A stretch of DNA of 64,000 bases from Pedobacter xixiisoli (GTDB taxonomy: Bacteria > Bacteroidota > Bacteroidia > Sphingobacteriales > Sphingobacteriaceae), in contig NZ_OCMT01000003.1 of assembly GCF_900215335.1 (NCBI RefSeq), forward strand, positions 851,242 to 915,241. The letters are read 5' to 3'. Numbering within the stretch: position 1 is the stretch's first letter; every line of letters starts with the position of its first letter. This document shows, piece after piece, positions 35,331-44,259 of the stretch. The notes beneath the pieces are model-generated. The model worked only from the letters and a program-made list of their open reading frames with translations, was not told where the DNA came from and did no database searches. Both the position numbers and the translations under genes were made by a program.

Positions 35331-35483
35331 ATGGGAAATCTATTATATATAATTGCGGTAATATTGGTAATCATTTGGGCAATTAGTTTTTTAGGCGGTT
35401 ATTATACTGGCGGAATTATTCACGCATTGTTGGTAATTGCTATCGTAGCAATCTTATTAAGAGTAATAAGAGGAGCAGCTTAA
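35331..35483 (+). CDS. lmo0937 family small membrane protein
   Basis: 50 residues, read by eye because it is short: starts MGNLLYIIAVILVIIWAISF, continues with GGYYTGGIIHALLVIAIVAI and ends LLRVIRGAA. Two membrane helices separated by a glycine-rich turn are the hallmark of the lmo0937 family, small proteins often induced in stress. It is preceded by an AT-rich leader and followed by a clear hairpin terminator at 35517. Cellular role unknown. Confidence 0.82.
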   Translation: MGNLLYIIAVILVIIWAISFLGGYYTGGIIHALLVIAIVAILLRVIRGAA

Positions 35484-35516
35484 ACTAGAAAAATTTGTAG
35501 TTAGTTAATAAATGGA

Positions 35517-35551
35517 GCTCGATAGGTTTAGGTCACCTGTCGGGCTTTTTT
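35517..35551 (+). terminator. Intrinsic terminator of the lmo0937-like gene
   Basis: GCTCGATAGG pairs with CCTGTCGGGC across a loop TTTAGGTCA, with one G-T and one mismatch, followed by six T (35546-35551). It lies 33 bases after the stop codon. Confidence 0.75.
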
Positions 35552-35686
35552 GTGCACTGTAATTGTATTTTAAACCCGATAATAGTGAAAATATCCCGAT
35601 TTATCGGATATTGTAGCGGATAGCGGGGCTTGTTTTTCCTAAGAATTACTTAAATTTGCTTTTCTAAAAATAAAAGTAATTAGATG

Positions 35687-35717
35687 TTGCAATTTTAAAA
35701 ATATCGCTTTATATTTG
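35687..35717 (+). promoter_or_regulatory. rpmH operon promoter
   Basis: TTG at 35687-35689, a 20-base spacer, and TATATTTG at 35710-35717: an exact match to the TTG-N19-21-TAnnTTTG promoter. Transcription is expected from about 35722, giving a leader of about 35 bases before rpmH. Confidence 0.82.
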
Positions 35718-35756
35718 CACCTCTATTAAAAACTCTAGTTAAGATATTATATAGTT

Positions 35757-35915
35757 ATGAAAAGAACATTCCAACCTTCGCAAAGAAAGAGAAGAAACAA
35801 GCATGGCTTCCGCGAAAGAATGGCTACAGCAAATGGTAGAAGAGTTTTAGCTTCTCGCCGTGCAAAAGGAAGAAAAAGATTATCAGTTTCTGACGAGCGT
35901 CGTCATAAAGCATAA
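35757..35915 (+). CDS. rpmH: Large ribosomal subunit protein bL34
   Basis: 52 residues, found by eye: MKRTFQPSQRKRRNKHGFRE, then RMATANGRRVLASRRAKGRK and RLSVSDERRHKA. The very basic composition and the MKRTFQPS start are diagnostic of bL34. It heads the conserved rpmH-rnpA-yidD cluster. Its promoter at 35687-35717 is one of the best in the window. Confidence 0.96.
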   Translation: MKRTFQPSQRKRRNKHGFRERMATANGRRVLASRRAKGRKRLSVSDERRHKA

Positions 35916-35978
35916 TTTTTGATTGCCACCCTTTGAGGTGAAAGCAGCAATTAAATTCCTGCATTTAGCAATCAAAAA

Positions 35979-36371
35979 ATGAATAAATTTTTTAAAGAAG
36001 AGCGTTTATGTAGCAAAAAGTCGCTAGACTTGCTATTCAAAAAAGGCTCTTCTTTTTTATTATATCCTTATAGGGCAACTTTCTTATTCGATGCCCAGCC
36101 GCACAAATTTCCTGCACAGGTAGTTATTAACGTAGCCAAAAAACGTTACAAGCATGCTAACGACCGAAATTTAATTAAGCGTCGTACTCGTGAAGCTTAT
36201 CGCCTACAGAAAAATGCTGCTTTGTATGAGCTATTAAGCCATAAAGACGAACTTTTGCTTTTGGGACTACAATATGTAGGTAAAGAAATTTATCCTTATA
36301 CTTTCTTGGAAAAGAGACTTGGACAATTGTTTAAAAAGCTTTTAACTCAGATTAATGATGAAAATAATTAA
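35979..36371 (+). CDS. rnpA: Ribonuclease P protein component
   Basis: 130 residues. Basic protein that assists the RNase P RNA in 5' maturation of tRNA precursors. The family motif is visible as NDRNLIKRRTREAYR around residues 65-79 (RNR-type RNxxKR), preceded by VAKKRYKHA. It lies 63 bases after rpmH and overlaps yidD by 17 bases, so the three are cotranscribed. The N-terminus (FFKEERLCSKKSLDLLFKKGSSF) is normal for the family in Bacteroidota. Confidence 0.95.
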   Translation: MNKFFKEERLCSKKSLDLLFKKGSSFLLYPYRATFLFDAQPHKFPAQVVINVAKKRYKHANDRNLIKRRTREAYRLQKNAALYELLSHKDELLLLGLQYVGKEIYPYTFLEKRLGQLFKKLLTQINDENN

Positions 36372-36588
36372 GCTATTATTTTCTTGGTTGTTCTTAGCCA
36401 TCATTAAATTGTATCAATGGTTGTTGTCGCCTTTATTGGGACCAAGTTGTAGGTATACACCTACGTGTTCGCAATATGGGGTAGAGGCTATAAAAAAATA
36501 CGGGCCCTTTAAAGGAGGTTGGTTGACCATAAAACGTATAGGTCGTTGTCATCCTTGGGGTGGTCATGGGCACGACCCTGTGCCATAA
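36355..36588 (+). CDS. yidD: Membrane protein insertion efficiency factor YidD
   Basis: 77 residues (the second Met at 36358 may be the true start). Short amphipathic N-terminus, then the family core LLSPLLGPSCRYTPTCSQYGVEAIKKYG and GGWLTIKRIGRCHPWGGHGHDPVP with the conserved cysteines. YidD aids membrane protein insertion with YidC. In many bacteria yidC follows, but here the next gene is tsaB after a repeat-bearing spacer. Confidence 0.95.
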   Translation: MMKIIKLLFSWLFLAIIKLYQWLLSPLLGPSCRYTPTCSQYGVEAIKKYGPFKGGWLTIKRIGRCHPWGGHGHDPVP

Positions 36589-36596
36589 TCAGTTGT

Positions 36597-36672
36597 TAGG
36601 TGTTAGTCATCTCCACGACACTAATTATTAAGAGCATTACCCAAAAAACTAAACAACCAAAAAACTAAACAC
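36597..36672. repeat. Degenerate inverted words between yidD and tsaB
   Basis: AGTTGTTAGGTGTTAGT on the left faces AAAAACTAAACAACC and AAAAACTAAACACC on the right, partly complementary (GGTGTT/AACACC, TTAGT/ACTAA). Same style as the other degenerate inverted-word intergenic regions in the window. Confidence 0.5.
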
Positions 36673-36673
36673 C

Positions 36674-36681
36674 TATATTTG
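36674..36681 (+). promoter_or_regulatory. -7 box TATATTTG six bases before the tsaB ATG
   Basis: TATATTTG fits TAnnTTTG; CGGTTC and then ATG at 36688 follow. Leaderless geometry; no clear -33 TTG. Confidence 0.55.
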
Positions 36682-36687
36682 CGGTTC

Positions 36688-37374
36688 ATGTCAACAATAC
36701 TTCAAATAGAAACGGCTACGCCAGTTTGTTCGGTTGCTATCTCGGTAGATGGAAAAACCGTTGCGCTTAAAGAAGAAAAAGCTCCAAATATTCACGCTGC
36801 TAGTTTAACACTTTTTATAGAAGAAGTGATGAAGACAGCGAAACTTACTTACGCAGAGCTAGATGCTATTGCTGTAAGTAAAGGACCTGGTTCTTACACT
36901 GGTTTGCGTATTGGGGTTTCTACGGCAAAAGGATTGTGCTTTGCATTGGATAAGCCTTTAATTGCTATCAATACTTTGAAAATGATGGCAAATGGTTATT
37001 TGTTGCAGCACGCTAGTTTCGGTGGCTTGGTTTGCCCAATGATTGATGCCCGTAGAATGGAAGTTTTTACTGCAGTTTTTGACCATCACTTAAACGAAGT
37101 AGAAAATACCCATGCTAAAATTATTGATGACAAAAGTTTCGTGCTAGAATTACAGAGTAACTATGTTTCTTTTATTGGTGATGGCGCAGAGAAATGTAAA
37201 ATAGTAATTGATAGCCCTAATGCTCATTTCCATTTAGAAAACTACAACAGCGCTGCTTTTATGAGCAGTTTGGCTCATGCGGCGTACCAAGCAAATGAAT
37301 TTGAAGATGTAGCCTATTTCGAGCCTTTTTACCTGAAAGATTTCGTTTTTACTACGCCAAAAAAGAAAGTATAA
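36688..37374 (+). CDS. tsaB: tRNA threonylcarbamoyladenosine biosynthesis protein TsaB
   Basis: 228 residues from ATG 36688; a TTG three codons earlier is not used because it overlaps the promoter box. ASKHA-fold protein that partners TsaD in making t6A37 on ANN-decoding tRNAs. Family signatures: ILQIETATPVCSVAI at the N-terminus, IHAASLTLFIEEV, and VSKGPGSYTGLRIGVSTAKGL around 60-80. The following MIDARRMEVFTAVF is also typical. Normal length. The promoter six bases upstream predicts a leaderless message. Confidence 0.95.
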   Translation: MSTILQIETATPVCSVAISVDGKTVALKEEKAPNIHAASLTLFIEEVMKTAKLTYAELDAIAVSKGPGSYTGLRIGVSTAKGLCFALDKPLIAINTLKMMANGYLLQHASFGGLVCPMIDARRMEVFTAVFDHHLNEVENTHAKIIDDKSFVLELQSNYVSFIGDGAEKCKIVIDSPNAHFHLENYNSAAFMSSLAHAAYQANEFEDVAYFEPFYLKDFVFTTPKKKV

Positions 37375-37422
37375 TTAATTTTATTGTTGGTGATTGATAA
37401 CTGTTAATTGCCAACTGAAAGC

Positions 37423-38835
37423 CTACCTCTTTTTCTTTTTGAAGATACCGAAGATACTGCCAAAGAAACTTTTGCGGTCTTTGTCTTTTCCTACGCCTGG
37501 CATCCAGCTCATATTCATTGGGTGTTCTACCACATAACCAATTTTAAAAGCCATACCTATGTACACAGAGGCTCTATTGTAACCAGTCTCGTTCGCTTGG
37601 TTATTCTTCACAATGTCTTTGCTAGCATAGTAAGTTTGTTTGATGTCATTAGTGCCCAAAAACATTTCAAAGTTTGGGGTTTGTATCATCCCTTGAAGTC
37701 CTAACCTGAAAACGTTATCCGTATTGTAGCTTGGTATGGCGCTGAATGAGAAGGTACCAGATTTGATGGTATTTACAAAAGCTGCCTCGCCATATTTGTT
37801 AAAGATGTATTTGGTGATGATTAAGTTTGGAGTGTAGGGACCAAATGTTTTAGAGATAAGAAAATCAGCTCTGCTATTAATTGGCGTTATAAAGGCTTTT
37901 TGTTCGGTGTTTTCTTGAGCCATATCATCTAGAGCCTTTTGTAGTCTGTCTTCTTCGTTTAAACGGTCGGTTAATGGGATGTTTTTTGTTACGTTAAAAG
38001 AGCCTGAGTAAGACTTTTTGCCCCATCTAATGAATCCTAAATCTTTAACATTTGCCATCAAGAAAATGCCCGACTTTGTAGTATAAGTAGTACCCAAGGT
38101 AATGGCAGCACCCAAATTTCTATAAGGTAATGCATTTTTGACGTTAATTTGCCCTCCCTCAGGATAATTGAGCCTAAATTTTGCAGCCATATCTACGTCT
38201 AAATTAGCCTCGGTTACGGTAGCTGTAGATTTGCTTGCATTAAATTCAGCATATCCAATTCCGCTTAATAAGCTAACTTTTGCTCCCAATGCCCAGCGCT
38301 TGGTATAGTTTTCACGATAGTTGAAGCTAATTTGGTGATAAGCCTGAAATTTTCCGTTATTATTAAAAACATTGATTCTAGGGATGGTTGCAACGCGGCT
38401 AAAGGTGTCGTAAAATAAGCCTTTACTGATATCGCCATCATAGTCTATTTGAGTTTCAGACTTTACTTGCCAAGAAAAACCCATCTCACTATGGTATTTT
38501 TGATATTTAAATAACCTAACTGCAATAAGGTAAACGTTAAAATCCTCACGCATCAATTTTGGATTAGAAAAATTTCCAACTCTACTTTGCGTATAGCCTT
38601 GTCTAACCAAATTGCCTATGGCAGTATTCGAATTTCCTTTGCTTAAGCTATTCAAATCCAGATACGGAATAAAGAAATTGGATGCGAATTGACGAGAAGA
38701 ATCAAGTACAAAAGATTTTTGTGCCGGATTTTCAAAAGAATCGAATAGGGTTTTTGTATTGAATAATGCATATTGCTGCGAACGAGCTGTAAATGATAAT
38801 CCAATTAATACGACTATAGGTAGATAGATTTTCAT
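37423..38835 (-). CDS. DUF5723 family outer-membrane protein
   Basis: 470 residues with a signal peptide (IYLPIVVLIGLSFTARSQ). The body is a beta-barrel-like sequence with many aromatic strands and NP/NY turns (FDSFENPAQKSF, WALGAKVSLLSGIGYAEFNAS, LGAAITLGTTYTTKSGIFLMANVKDLG). It ends in a short lysine-rich tail (GIFKKKKR), unusual for a barrel C-terminus. The DUF5723 name is given on resemblance in layout to that family; function unknown. Downstream of the 38881-40446 gene on the same strand with a 45-base gap, so the pair may be an operon. Confidence 0.7.
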   Translation of the reverse strand: MKIYLPIVVLIGLSFTARSQQYALFNTKTLFDSFENPAQKSFVLDSSRQFASNFFIPYLDLNSLSKGNSNTAIGNLVRQGYTQSRVGNFSNPKLMREDFNVYLIAVRLFKYQKYHSEMGFSWQVKSETQIDYDGDISKGLFYDTFSRVATIPRINVFNNNGKFQAYHQISFNYRENYTKRWALGAKVSLLSGIGYAEFNASKSTATVTEANLDVDMAAKFRLNYPEGGQINVKNALPYRNLGAAITLGTTYTTKSGIFLMANVKDLGFIRWGKKSYSGSFNVTKNIPLTDRLNEEDRLQKALDDMAQENTEQKAFITPINSRADFLISKTFGPYTPNLIITKYIFNKYGEAAFVNTIKSGTFSFSAIPSYNTDNVFRLGLQGMIQTPNFEMFLGTNDIKQTYYASKDIVKNNQANETGYNRASVYIGMAFKIGYVVEHPMNMSWMPGVGKDKDRKSFFGSIFGIFKKKKR

Positions 38836-38880
38836 GAAGTAGTGCTTTTATTTTACGTTTAGCACTATAAAAATAGATTA

Positions 38881-40446
38881 TTAATTTCTCTTCAAGCTAT
38901 CTATTTCAGATTTTGTTTGATTTTTAAGTAAAAGAATATTGCTCATAAACTTACCGTTATCAGCAGATAATTGATAGCCGAATGCATTGTAATCCTTCAA
39001 GCCTTTTTGTGATTTGTATTGCTTGTAAAAAGATGCTTTCAAATTTCTTCCAAAAATATCATTACTGTTTTTACTGTTAATGTAAAAAGCAATGGTGGCA
39101 GAACTGGAAGTTTGATCTTTAAAGTAAGTGTAACTATCCGTAGAAGCTAATAGATGATTATTTTTATAGCTATTTAAGAAGACTTGGATAGTGCTGGCAT
39201 AATTGGCTACCACAAAATGATTGTCAATAATGGTATAAAATGGGCGTTCAAATCTTTTAAAAGGCTCTCCAAAGAAATTCGCCAACAAATCAGCTTCTTT
39301 GAAAATACGGATGTCTGGAGCATACTCACTACTCAAATCTAGTAGTAACTGACCTAGTTTATCTCCGTTTTTGATTTCAATGATTCCCATTTTTTCTCCG
39401 CTCTTTAGTTGCAGAACGGCTAACTGCTTGCCGAAATATTGCGGAAAAGTTTGATTGATATCTATTCTGTATTTATCACTTATGGCTTGGTGTTGCTTTT
39501 CGATTTGAGCATCCTGTTTGTTTTCTTTTTGCAATGCTTTAAGTGCGCTGTTCCATTTTTGGTAATCGTCAATAGCAAATACGCTGTAATTGGCAGTTTG
39601 TTCAGGGAAAAGTTGGTCAATATTTATCTTTTGTTCTTTCTGATCTACAAAAAGCTTAAAATAATTTTGAGGCTTTTGTACATCAGTATATCCATTTAAT
39701 AAAAGCTTGTCGCTGCCAAAATTGTAGCTTAAAGAAGCATAGGTTTCCTGCTTGTTGAAAATGCTAAGTTCTCCCGTTAGATTGGTATTTAAAATGTTTT
39801 TGAGTAAGACAGGAAGCTTCGCGTAGTCTATATAAACATTGGCCAATGTGTTTTTATTCACTTGGATATTTTGCTTGATGTAATTGGCAAAATTGTTTTT
39901 TTGTGCCTTGTCTACATTTGCTGCTTTATTTAATGCGGCCAAACTGTTCGAAAATAAAATAGATTTTTGATTGATTGCTAGGTAAAGCTTTGCACTGTCA
40001 CCAAATTTTACTTCATGAAAGTTGCCCTCTTTCTTTAGAGAAACATTTAGTTTGGTAAACATGGCTAAATCAATCTTAGCTTTTGTGGTTTGAGTAGCCA
40101 CCATAAAATCTACGCTGTTTTTGTCGCCAGCTAAGAAGCCAATTGTTATTTTTTCGCCATCAATAAGTGCATTGATATTGCTGTTCTTAATCATGTTTTC
40201 TCGAAGAGCACCTAATAGCTTGCTTTTTTCTTCTCCTAAAATATTATCGGTAATTTCTTGACCACTAAGAATTTCATAAAAGCTCTTATCATTTTCAAAT
40301 GTGAAAATAAGGGGTGCGTTTGCAGATATAATGTTTAACGAATTGTCTGAAGCACTCGCTTCCTTATTCAGATTAGAAAAGTACAAATACGCCATGCCCA
40401 CCACACCGAGCATCAATAAAACCAATAGAATATAAATCTTTCTCAT
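38881..40446 (-). CDS. Membrane-anchored protein of unknown function (DUF3352-like layout)
   Basis: 521 residues from the ATG at 40444-40446 (a GTG three codons upstream is open). One N-terminal membrane helix (IYILLVLLMLGVVGMAYLYF) suggests a periplasmic or exported domain anchored at the inner membrane. The rest shows repeated alternations such as SILFSNSLAALNKA, VYIDYAKLPVLL and FYTIIDNHFVVANYAST, which recall DUF3352-type proteins, but I cannot confirm the family. It lies upstream of the DUF5723 gene and is divergent from DUF423. Confidence 0.65.
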   Translation of the reverse strand: MRKIYILLVLLMLGVVGMAYLYFSNLNKEASASDNSLNIISANAPLIFTFENDKSFYEILSGQEITDNILGEEKSKLLGALRENMIKNSNINALIDGEKITIGFLAGDKNSVDFMVATQTTKAKIDLAMFTKLNVSLKKEGNFHEVKFGDSAKLYLAINQKSILFSNSLAALNKAANVDKAQKNNFANYIKQNIQVNKNTLANVYIDYAKLPVLLKNILNTNLTGELSIFNKQETYASLSYNFGSDKLLLNGYTDVQKPQNYFKLFVDQKEQKINIDQLFPEQTANYSVFAIDDYQKWNSALKALQKENKQDAQIEKQHQAISDKYRIDINQTFPQYFGKQLAVLQLKSGEKMGIIEIKNGDKLGQLLLDLSSEYAPDIRIFKEADLLANFFGEPFKRFERPFYTIIDNHFVVANYASTIQVFLNSYKNNHLLASTDSYTYFKDQTSSSATIAFYINSKNSNDIFGRNLKASFYKQYKSQKGLKDYNAFGYQLSADNGKFMSNILLLKNQTKSEIDSLKRN

Positions 40447-40534
40447 AACAGCCACAGCAAATTTAATTTAATTTTACGATTAGCGAGATTGTAAAGGCAT
40501 TTTCTTAAATTAGCAAATTTAAAGCCGTTGCTAC

Positions 40535-40921
40535 ATGAATAAAAGAATAATCTTGACCGCCGCTTTCTTTGGTGCTTTAGCTGTGATATTAGGTGCGTTT
40601 GGCGCCCATGGTTTAAAGAGTATCATCTTGCCAAATCAGCTAGAAATTTGGCAAAAAGGAGTGGAATATCAATTCTATCATACCTTCGCTATCCTATACC
40701 TTTCTACCTTTGCTCGTTATAAGAACAAATTAATTGGGTTGTCGTTTTTGTTTTTTACATTAGGTATTGTCTTTTTTTCAGGCTCATTGTATTTGCTTGC
40801 ACTTAAGGATGCTTATCATTTGTCGTTTGCAAATATTTTAGGGCCAATAACTCCCATTGGTGGCTTGTGTTTTATTTTGGGATGGGTTTTCTTGTTTTTA
40901 GCAGCGTTAAAAGATAAATAG
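40535..40921 (+). CDS. DUF423 family membrane protein
   Basis: 128 residues with four predicted membrane helices. The family signature is clear: ALAVILGAFGAHGLKSIL-like start (residues 14-30), VEYQFYHTFAILYLSTF, then FFSGSLYLLALKD and GPITPIGGLCFILGWVFLFLAAL. Role unknown across bacteria (YgdD in E. coli). One base separates its stop from the priA start, so the two are cotranscribed. Confidence 0.93.
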   Translation: MNKRIILTAAFFGALAVILGAFGAHGLKSIILPNQLEIWQKGVEYQFYHTFAILYLSTFARYKNKLIGLSFLFFTLGIVFFSGSLYLLALKDAYHLSFANILGPITPIGGLCFILGWVFLFLAALKDK

Positions 40922-40922
40922 A

Positions 40923-43397
40923 ATGAATTTTGCGGAGTCGGATTTTTCGGAGAGGGATACATTATTTGTAGAGGTGGTTTTGCCGCTATCTTTAGCTATC
41001 AATTATACTTATCGGGTACCTTTTGAACTGAATGAAACAGTTGCTGTAGGTAAAAGAGTTGTGGTGCAGTTTGGCAAGCACAAGATTTATACAGCCTTAG
41101 TAAAGAGTATTGGTAGCCATCCGCCAGAGCACTACCAAGCAAAATATATTATTGATGTAGTAGACGATTATCCGGTAGTTACGCAAAAGCAATTTGAGTT
41201 TTGGAACTGGATTACTTCGTACTATTTATGTAATGAAGGCGATGTGATGTCTGCTGCATTACCAACAGGCTTAAAGCTAGCCAGCGAAACGGTTTTGTTG
41301 TTAAAGGATGAATTACCTGACGATTTGAATTTGAGCGACAAGGAGCAAATCATTTTTGAGGTTTTACACAAACAACATCGCATTAGCATTGATGAGGTAG
41401 CTACCTTATTGGGGCAAAAAACAGTTTATCCAATCGTTAATTCTTTGATTGCAAAAGAGGTAATTGTAGCTGCCGAAGAAGTGGTGGATAAATACAAGCC
41501 ACTGCTGAAATCTTTTGTGAAGCTGAATGATTTCTATCATGAAGATGCCAATTTGAGAATTCTTTTTGAGCAATTAGAAAAGGCGCCTAAACAATTAGAT
41601 GCTTTGTTGGCTTACCTAAAATTGAGTAAAGACAAAGGTTTTGTAGCTAAAAATCAGTTGATAGAGGAAAGCGGTAGCGGGCAAGCTGCGCTAAAATCTT
41701 TAACTGATAAAGATATTTTTCATATCGAAAAAAGACCTGTGAGCAGGTTGAGCAGTGATGGCGAACTGTTTGATATCAATTTTAAATTGAGCGAACATCA
41801 GGAGGGAGCGCTTACAAAGGTTAAACAACAGTTTGAAACCAAGGATGTGGTTTTATTGCACGGTGTAACTGCAGCGGGTAAAACTCAACTTTACATCAAG
41901 CTTATTGAAGAAGCAATTGCCGGTGGCGGGCAAGTATTGTTCCTACTTCCAGAAATTGCTTTAACCACTCAAATTGTAGAAAGAATAAAGCTTTATTTTG
42001 GAAATAAGATAGGAGTTTACCACTCCAAATTTAATGATAACGAACGGGTAGAGATTTGGAATAAGGTACTAAATGGAGCTTATCAGGTAGTGCTTGGGGC
42101 GAGGTCGGCGGTGTTGTTACCTTTTACCGATTTAAAGTTAATAGTAGTAGATGAGGAGCATGAAAATTCGTACAAACAATACGATCCTGCACCACGATAT
42201 CAAGCTAGAGACGCTGCAATTTATTTAGGTCACTTGCATCAGGCTAAAGTGGTTTTAGGTTCTGCCACGCCATCTTTAGAAAGCTATTATAATGCTAAAA
42301 CCGATAAATATGGTTTGGTAGAATTAACCGAACGTTTTGGTGGCGTACAGTTGCCACTGCAAGAAGTGGTGAGCATTGCCGAAGAAACCAAAAGGAAGAA
42401 GATGGTTTCTTATTTTACCAGTGTTTTGGTAGATGATATTGCTGATGCTCTTGAGAAAAAGGAGCAAGTGATCTTGTTCCAGAATCGTAGGGGATATGCC
42501 ACTATTTTAATCTGTGCAACCTGTGGCTACGCTCCAAAATGTGTTAACTGCGATGTGAGCTTAACCTTTCATAAATCTAGCGGTAAATTGCATTGCCATT
42601 ATTGCGGCTACCACCAAAGTAGTATTAATGTTTGTCCTGCCTGTGGTTCTGTACATGTGGAGCAAAAAGGTTTTGGTACCGAACGTATCGAAGAAGAATT
42701 AAGCTTGATTTTTCCTGATGCTAGAATTGCTCGATTAGATTTGGATAGCACACGAACCAAAAACGGAATGCAGCAAATCATCAGTGATTTTCAAGAAAAG
42801 AAAAACGATATTTTGATTGGTACCCAAATGGTGGCCAAAGGTCTGGATTTTGAAAATGTGAGCTTAATTGGAGTCATCAATGCAGATACTTTATTAAACT
42901 TTCCAGATTTTAGAGCATTTGAGCGAAGCTATCAGTTATTGGCTCAAGTTGCTGGCAGAGCAGGTAGGAGAGATAAGCAAGGTAAGGTGTGTATCCAGGC
43001 CTACGCAGATGACCACCGGATTATCAAGCAGGTAATCAATAACGATTACCAACAGATGTACGAAGATGAACTGGAAGAGCGTAGGCAGTTTAACTATCCG
43101 CCTTTTTCTCGTTTAATTTTTATCAACGTAAAGCATAAAGATGCCAATGTGCTTCATGTGGCTGCTCAAACCTTGGCCACAAATCTAAGAGGGCAATTAG
43201 GAGCGAGAGTTTTAGGTCCGGAACAGCCCTTAGTTTCACGAGTTAGGAATTATTATATCAAACAGATTATCCTTAAAATAGAAAGGACCGCTGCGATGCA
43301 GAAAGTTAAAACGGTATTGCTAGATACCATTAAAGACTTCAACTCCCAAAAGGATTTTAGAAGTGTAATTACGCAAATAGACGTAGACCCTTACTAG
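40923..43397 (+). CDS. priA: Primosomal protein N' (replication restart helicase)
   Basis: 824 residues, typical PriA. It recognises stalled forks and reloads the replisome. The 3' DNA-binding domain fills the first ~110 residues (VEVVLPLSLAINYTYRVP). Helicase motif I is GVTAAGKT at 314-321, a small variation on the usual GVTGSGKT; motif II is VVDEEHENSYKQYDPAPRY; then LGSATPSLES. The zinc module (about 530-580) has CATCGYAPKCVNCDVSL, CHYCGYH and CPACGS. Late motifs include GTQMVAKGLDFENVSLIGV and QVAGRAGR. Its TAG stop lies within a CTAG palindrome shared with the stop of the convergent gene. Confidence 0.97.
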   Translation: MNFAESDFSERDTLFVEVVLPLSLAINYTYRVPFELNETVAVGKRVVVQFGKHKIYTALVKSIGSHPPEHYQAKYIIDVVDDYPVVTQKQFEFWNWITSYYLCNEGDVMSAALPTGLKLASETVLLLKDELPDDLNLSDKEQIIFEVLHKQHRISIDEVATLLGQKTVYPIVNSLIAKEVIVAAEEVVDKYKPLLKSFVKLNDFYHEDANLRILFEQLEKAPKQLDALLAYLKLSKDKGFVAKNQLIEESGSGQAALKSLTDKDIFHIEKRPVSRLSSDGELFDINFKLSEHQEGALTKVKQQFETKDVVLLHGVTAAGKTQLYIKLIEEAIAGGGQVLFLLPEIALTTQIVERIKLYFGNKIGVYHSKFNDNERVEIWNKVLNGAYQVVLGARSAVLLPFTDLKLIVVDEEHENSYKQYDPAPRYQARDAAIYLGHLHQAKVVLGSATPSLESYYNAKTDKYGLVELTERFGGVQLPLQEVVSIAEETKRKKMVSYFTSVLVDDIADALEKKEQVILFQNRRGYATILICATCGYAPKCVNCDVSLTFHKSSGKLHCHYCGYHQSSINVCPACGSVHVEQKGFGTERIEEELSLIFPDARIARLDLDSTRTKNGMQQIISDFQEKKNDILIGTQMVAKGLDFENVSLIGVINADTLLNFPDFRAFERSYQLLAQVAGRAGRRDKQGKVCIQAYADDHRIIKQVINNDYQQMYEDELEERRQFNYPPFSRLIFINVKHKDANVLHVAAQTLATNLRGQLGARVLGPEQPLVSRVRNYYIKQIILKIERTAAMQKVKTVLLDTIKDFNSQKDFRSVITQIDVDPY

Positions 43398-44077
43398 TTT
43401 TTACCTAATAATTGGATTTGCAAACCCACTGAAACTGGATTCAATAAGGTTTCAAATTTGTTGTACTTAGCAAAAGTTCTAGTGTTGGCCGGGTCGTTCA
43501 ACACAGTTTCCTGACGTTCGTAAGAGTAAAATAGATCAAGGCTAGATTCCGCGAAGAAACTTATCTGTTTGGAAAGATTAACTTTTAATCCAAAAGTTGG
43601 AGTAGCTACAGCTCCATTTTTACTAGTTATTGCAGCGTACGTAGTTTTTATTGTCGCTGGATTAAGCTGGTTGACAGTTCCGTTGAAACTGTTAGATCTG
43701 AAACCAAAATCGGCAGCAAAGTACGGTTGTATGGTAGAGTAATTAAAGTTCTTCTCAAATCCGAGTTTAATAGAATAATCTGTCATGTTTCCAACTGCGT
43801 TTTCACAATTGTCGCATTGATTTCTAAAAGTCAAGTCTCGTTTATATAAATAATGGCCACTAACTCTAATCGCTATCTGATTGTCATTGAACTTAATCAT
43901 ACCGCCATTTAAGAATGCATCTACGTAATTTCCGTTACTAGTTTGTTGAAGTACTTTCGGCATCTGCATTATGCTGTAGGCTTTTACTCCAATACTATAA
44001 TTATAGCTGCCGTCTAGTTGTGCAAAGGATGAGCTGGTAACCAGTAGTAAAGCAATAGCGAATATAATTTTTTTCAT
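43394..44077 (-). CDS. Outer-membrane beta-barrel protein, unknown function
   Basis: 227 residues from the ATG at 44075-44077, which opens a signal peptide (KIIFAIALLLVTSSSFAQ); an upstream start at 44101 would place the promoter box inside the gene. The mature part is about 210 residues of aromatic-rich strands (YNYSIGVKAYSIMQM, TDYSIKLGFEKNFNYSTIQPYFAADFGFRS, VSVGLQIQLLGKN), as in small 8-strand barrels such as outer membrane protein beta-barrel families. Two cysteines (CDNCEN) may form a surface loop disulfide. Stop shared in CTAG with priA. Confidence 0.75.
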   Translation of the reverse strand: MKKIIFAIALLLVTSSSFAQLDGSYNYSIGVKAYSIMQMPKVLQQTSNGNYVDAFLNGGMIKFNDNQIAIRVSGHYLYKRDLTFRNQCDNCENAVGNMTDYSIKLGFEKNFNYSTIQPYFAADFGFRSNSFNGTVNQLNPATIKTTYAAITSKNGAVATPTFGLKVNLSKQISFFAESSLDLFYSYERQETVLNDPANTRTFAKYNKFETLLNPVSVGLQIQLLGKN

Positions 44078-44098
44078 AGTAAGTAAGTCTTGGTTGCG

Positions 44099-44106
44099 CA
44101 AAAGTA
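44099..44106 (-). promoter_or_regulatory. -7 box TACTTTTG on the minus strand for the barrel gene
   Basis: On the minus strand TACTTTTG (44106 down to 44099) fits TAnnTTTG and leaves about 21 bases to the ATG at 44077. This supports the inner start chosen for that gene. Confidence 0.5.
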
Positions 44107-44221
44107 TAAATTATTTATATTACAATCTCTTCTAAACTACCGATTAGCCTAATTCTTTGGGATTTACATAGAGCTATTTTGTTTAATTTTAGATTTGTTG
44201 ATAAAAAATATAGCTCTCAAA

Positions 44222-44253
44222 TTGGTTAAATACCGACTTTAAACCTATTTTTG
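44222..44253 (+). promoter_or_regulatory. pcm promoter, TTG-N21-TATTTTTG
   Basis: TTG at 44222-44224, 21 bases, then TATTTTTG at 44246-44253; ATG follows six bases later at 44260. Both elements fit the Bacteroidota consensus, and the distance predicts a leaderless transcript. Confidence 0.72.
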
Positions 44254-44259
44254 ACGCAA

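Noticed and set aside
37408..37704. 98-codon plus-strand ORF
   Set aside because: Lies antisense inside the DUF5723 gene, whose reading frame and signal peptide are clear.
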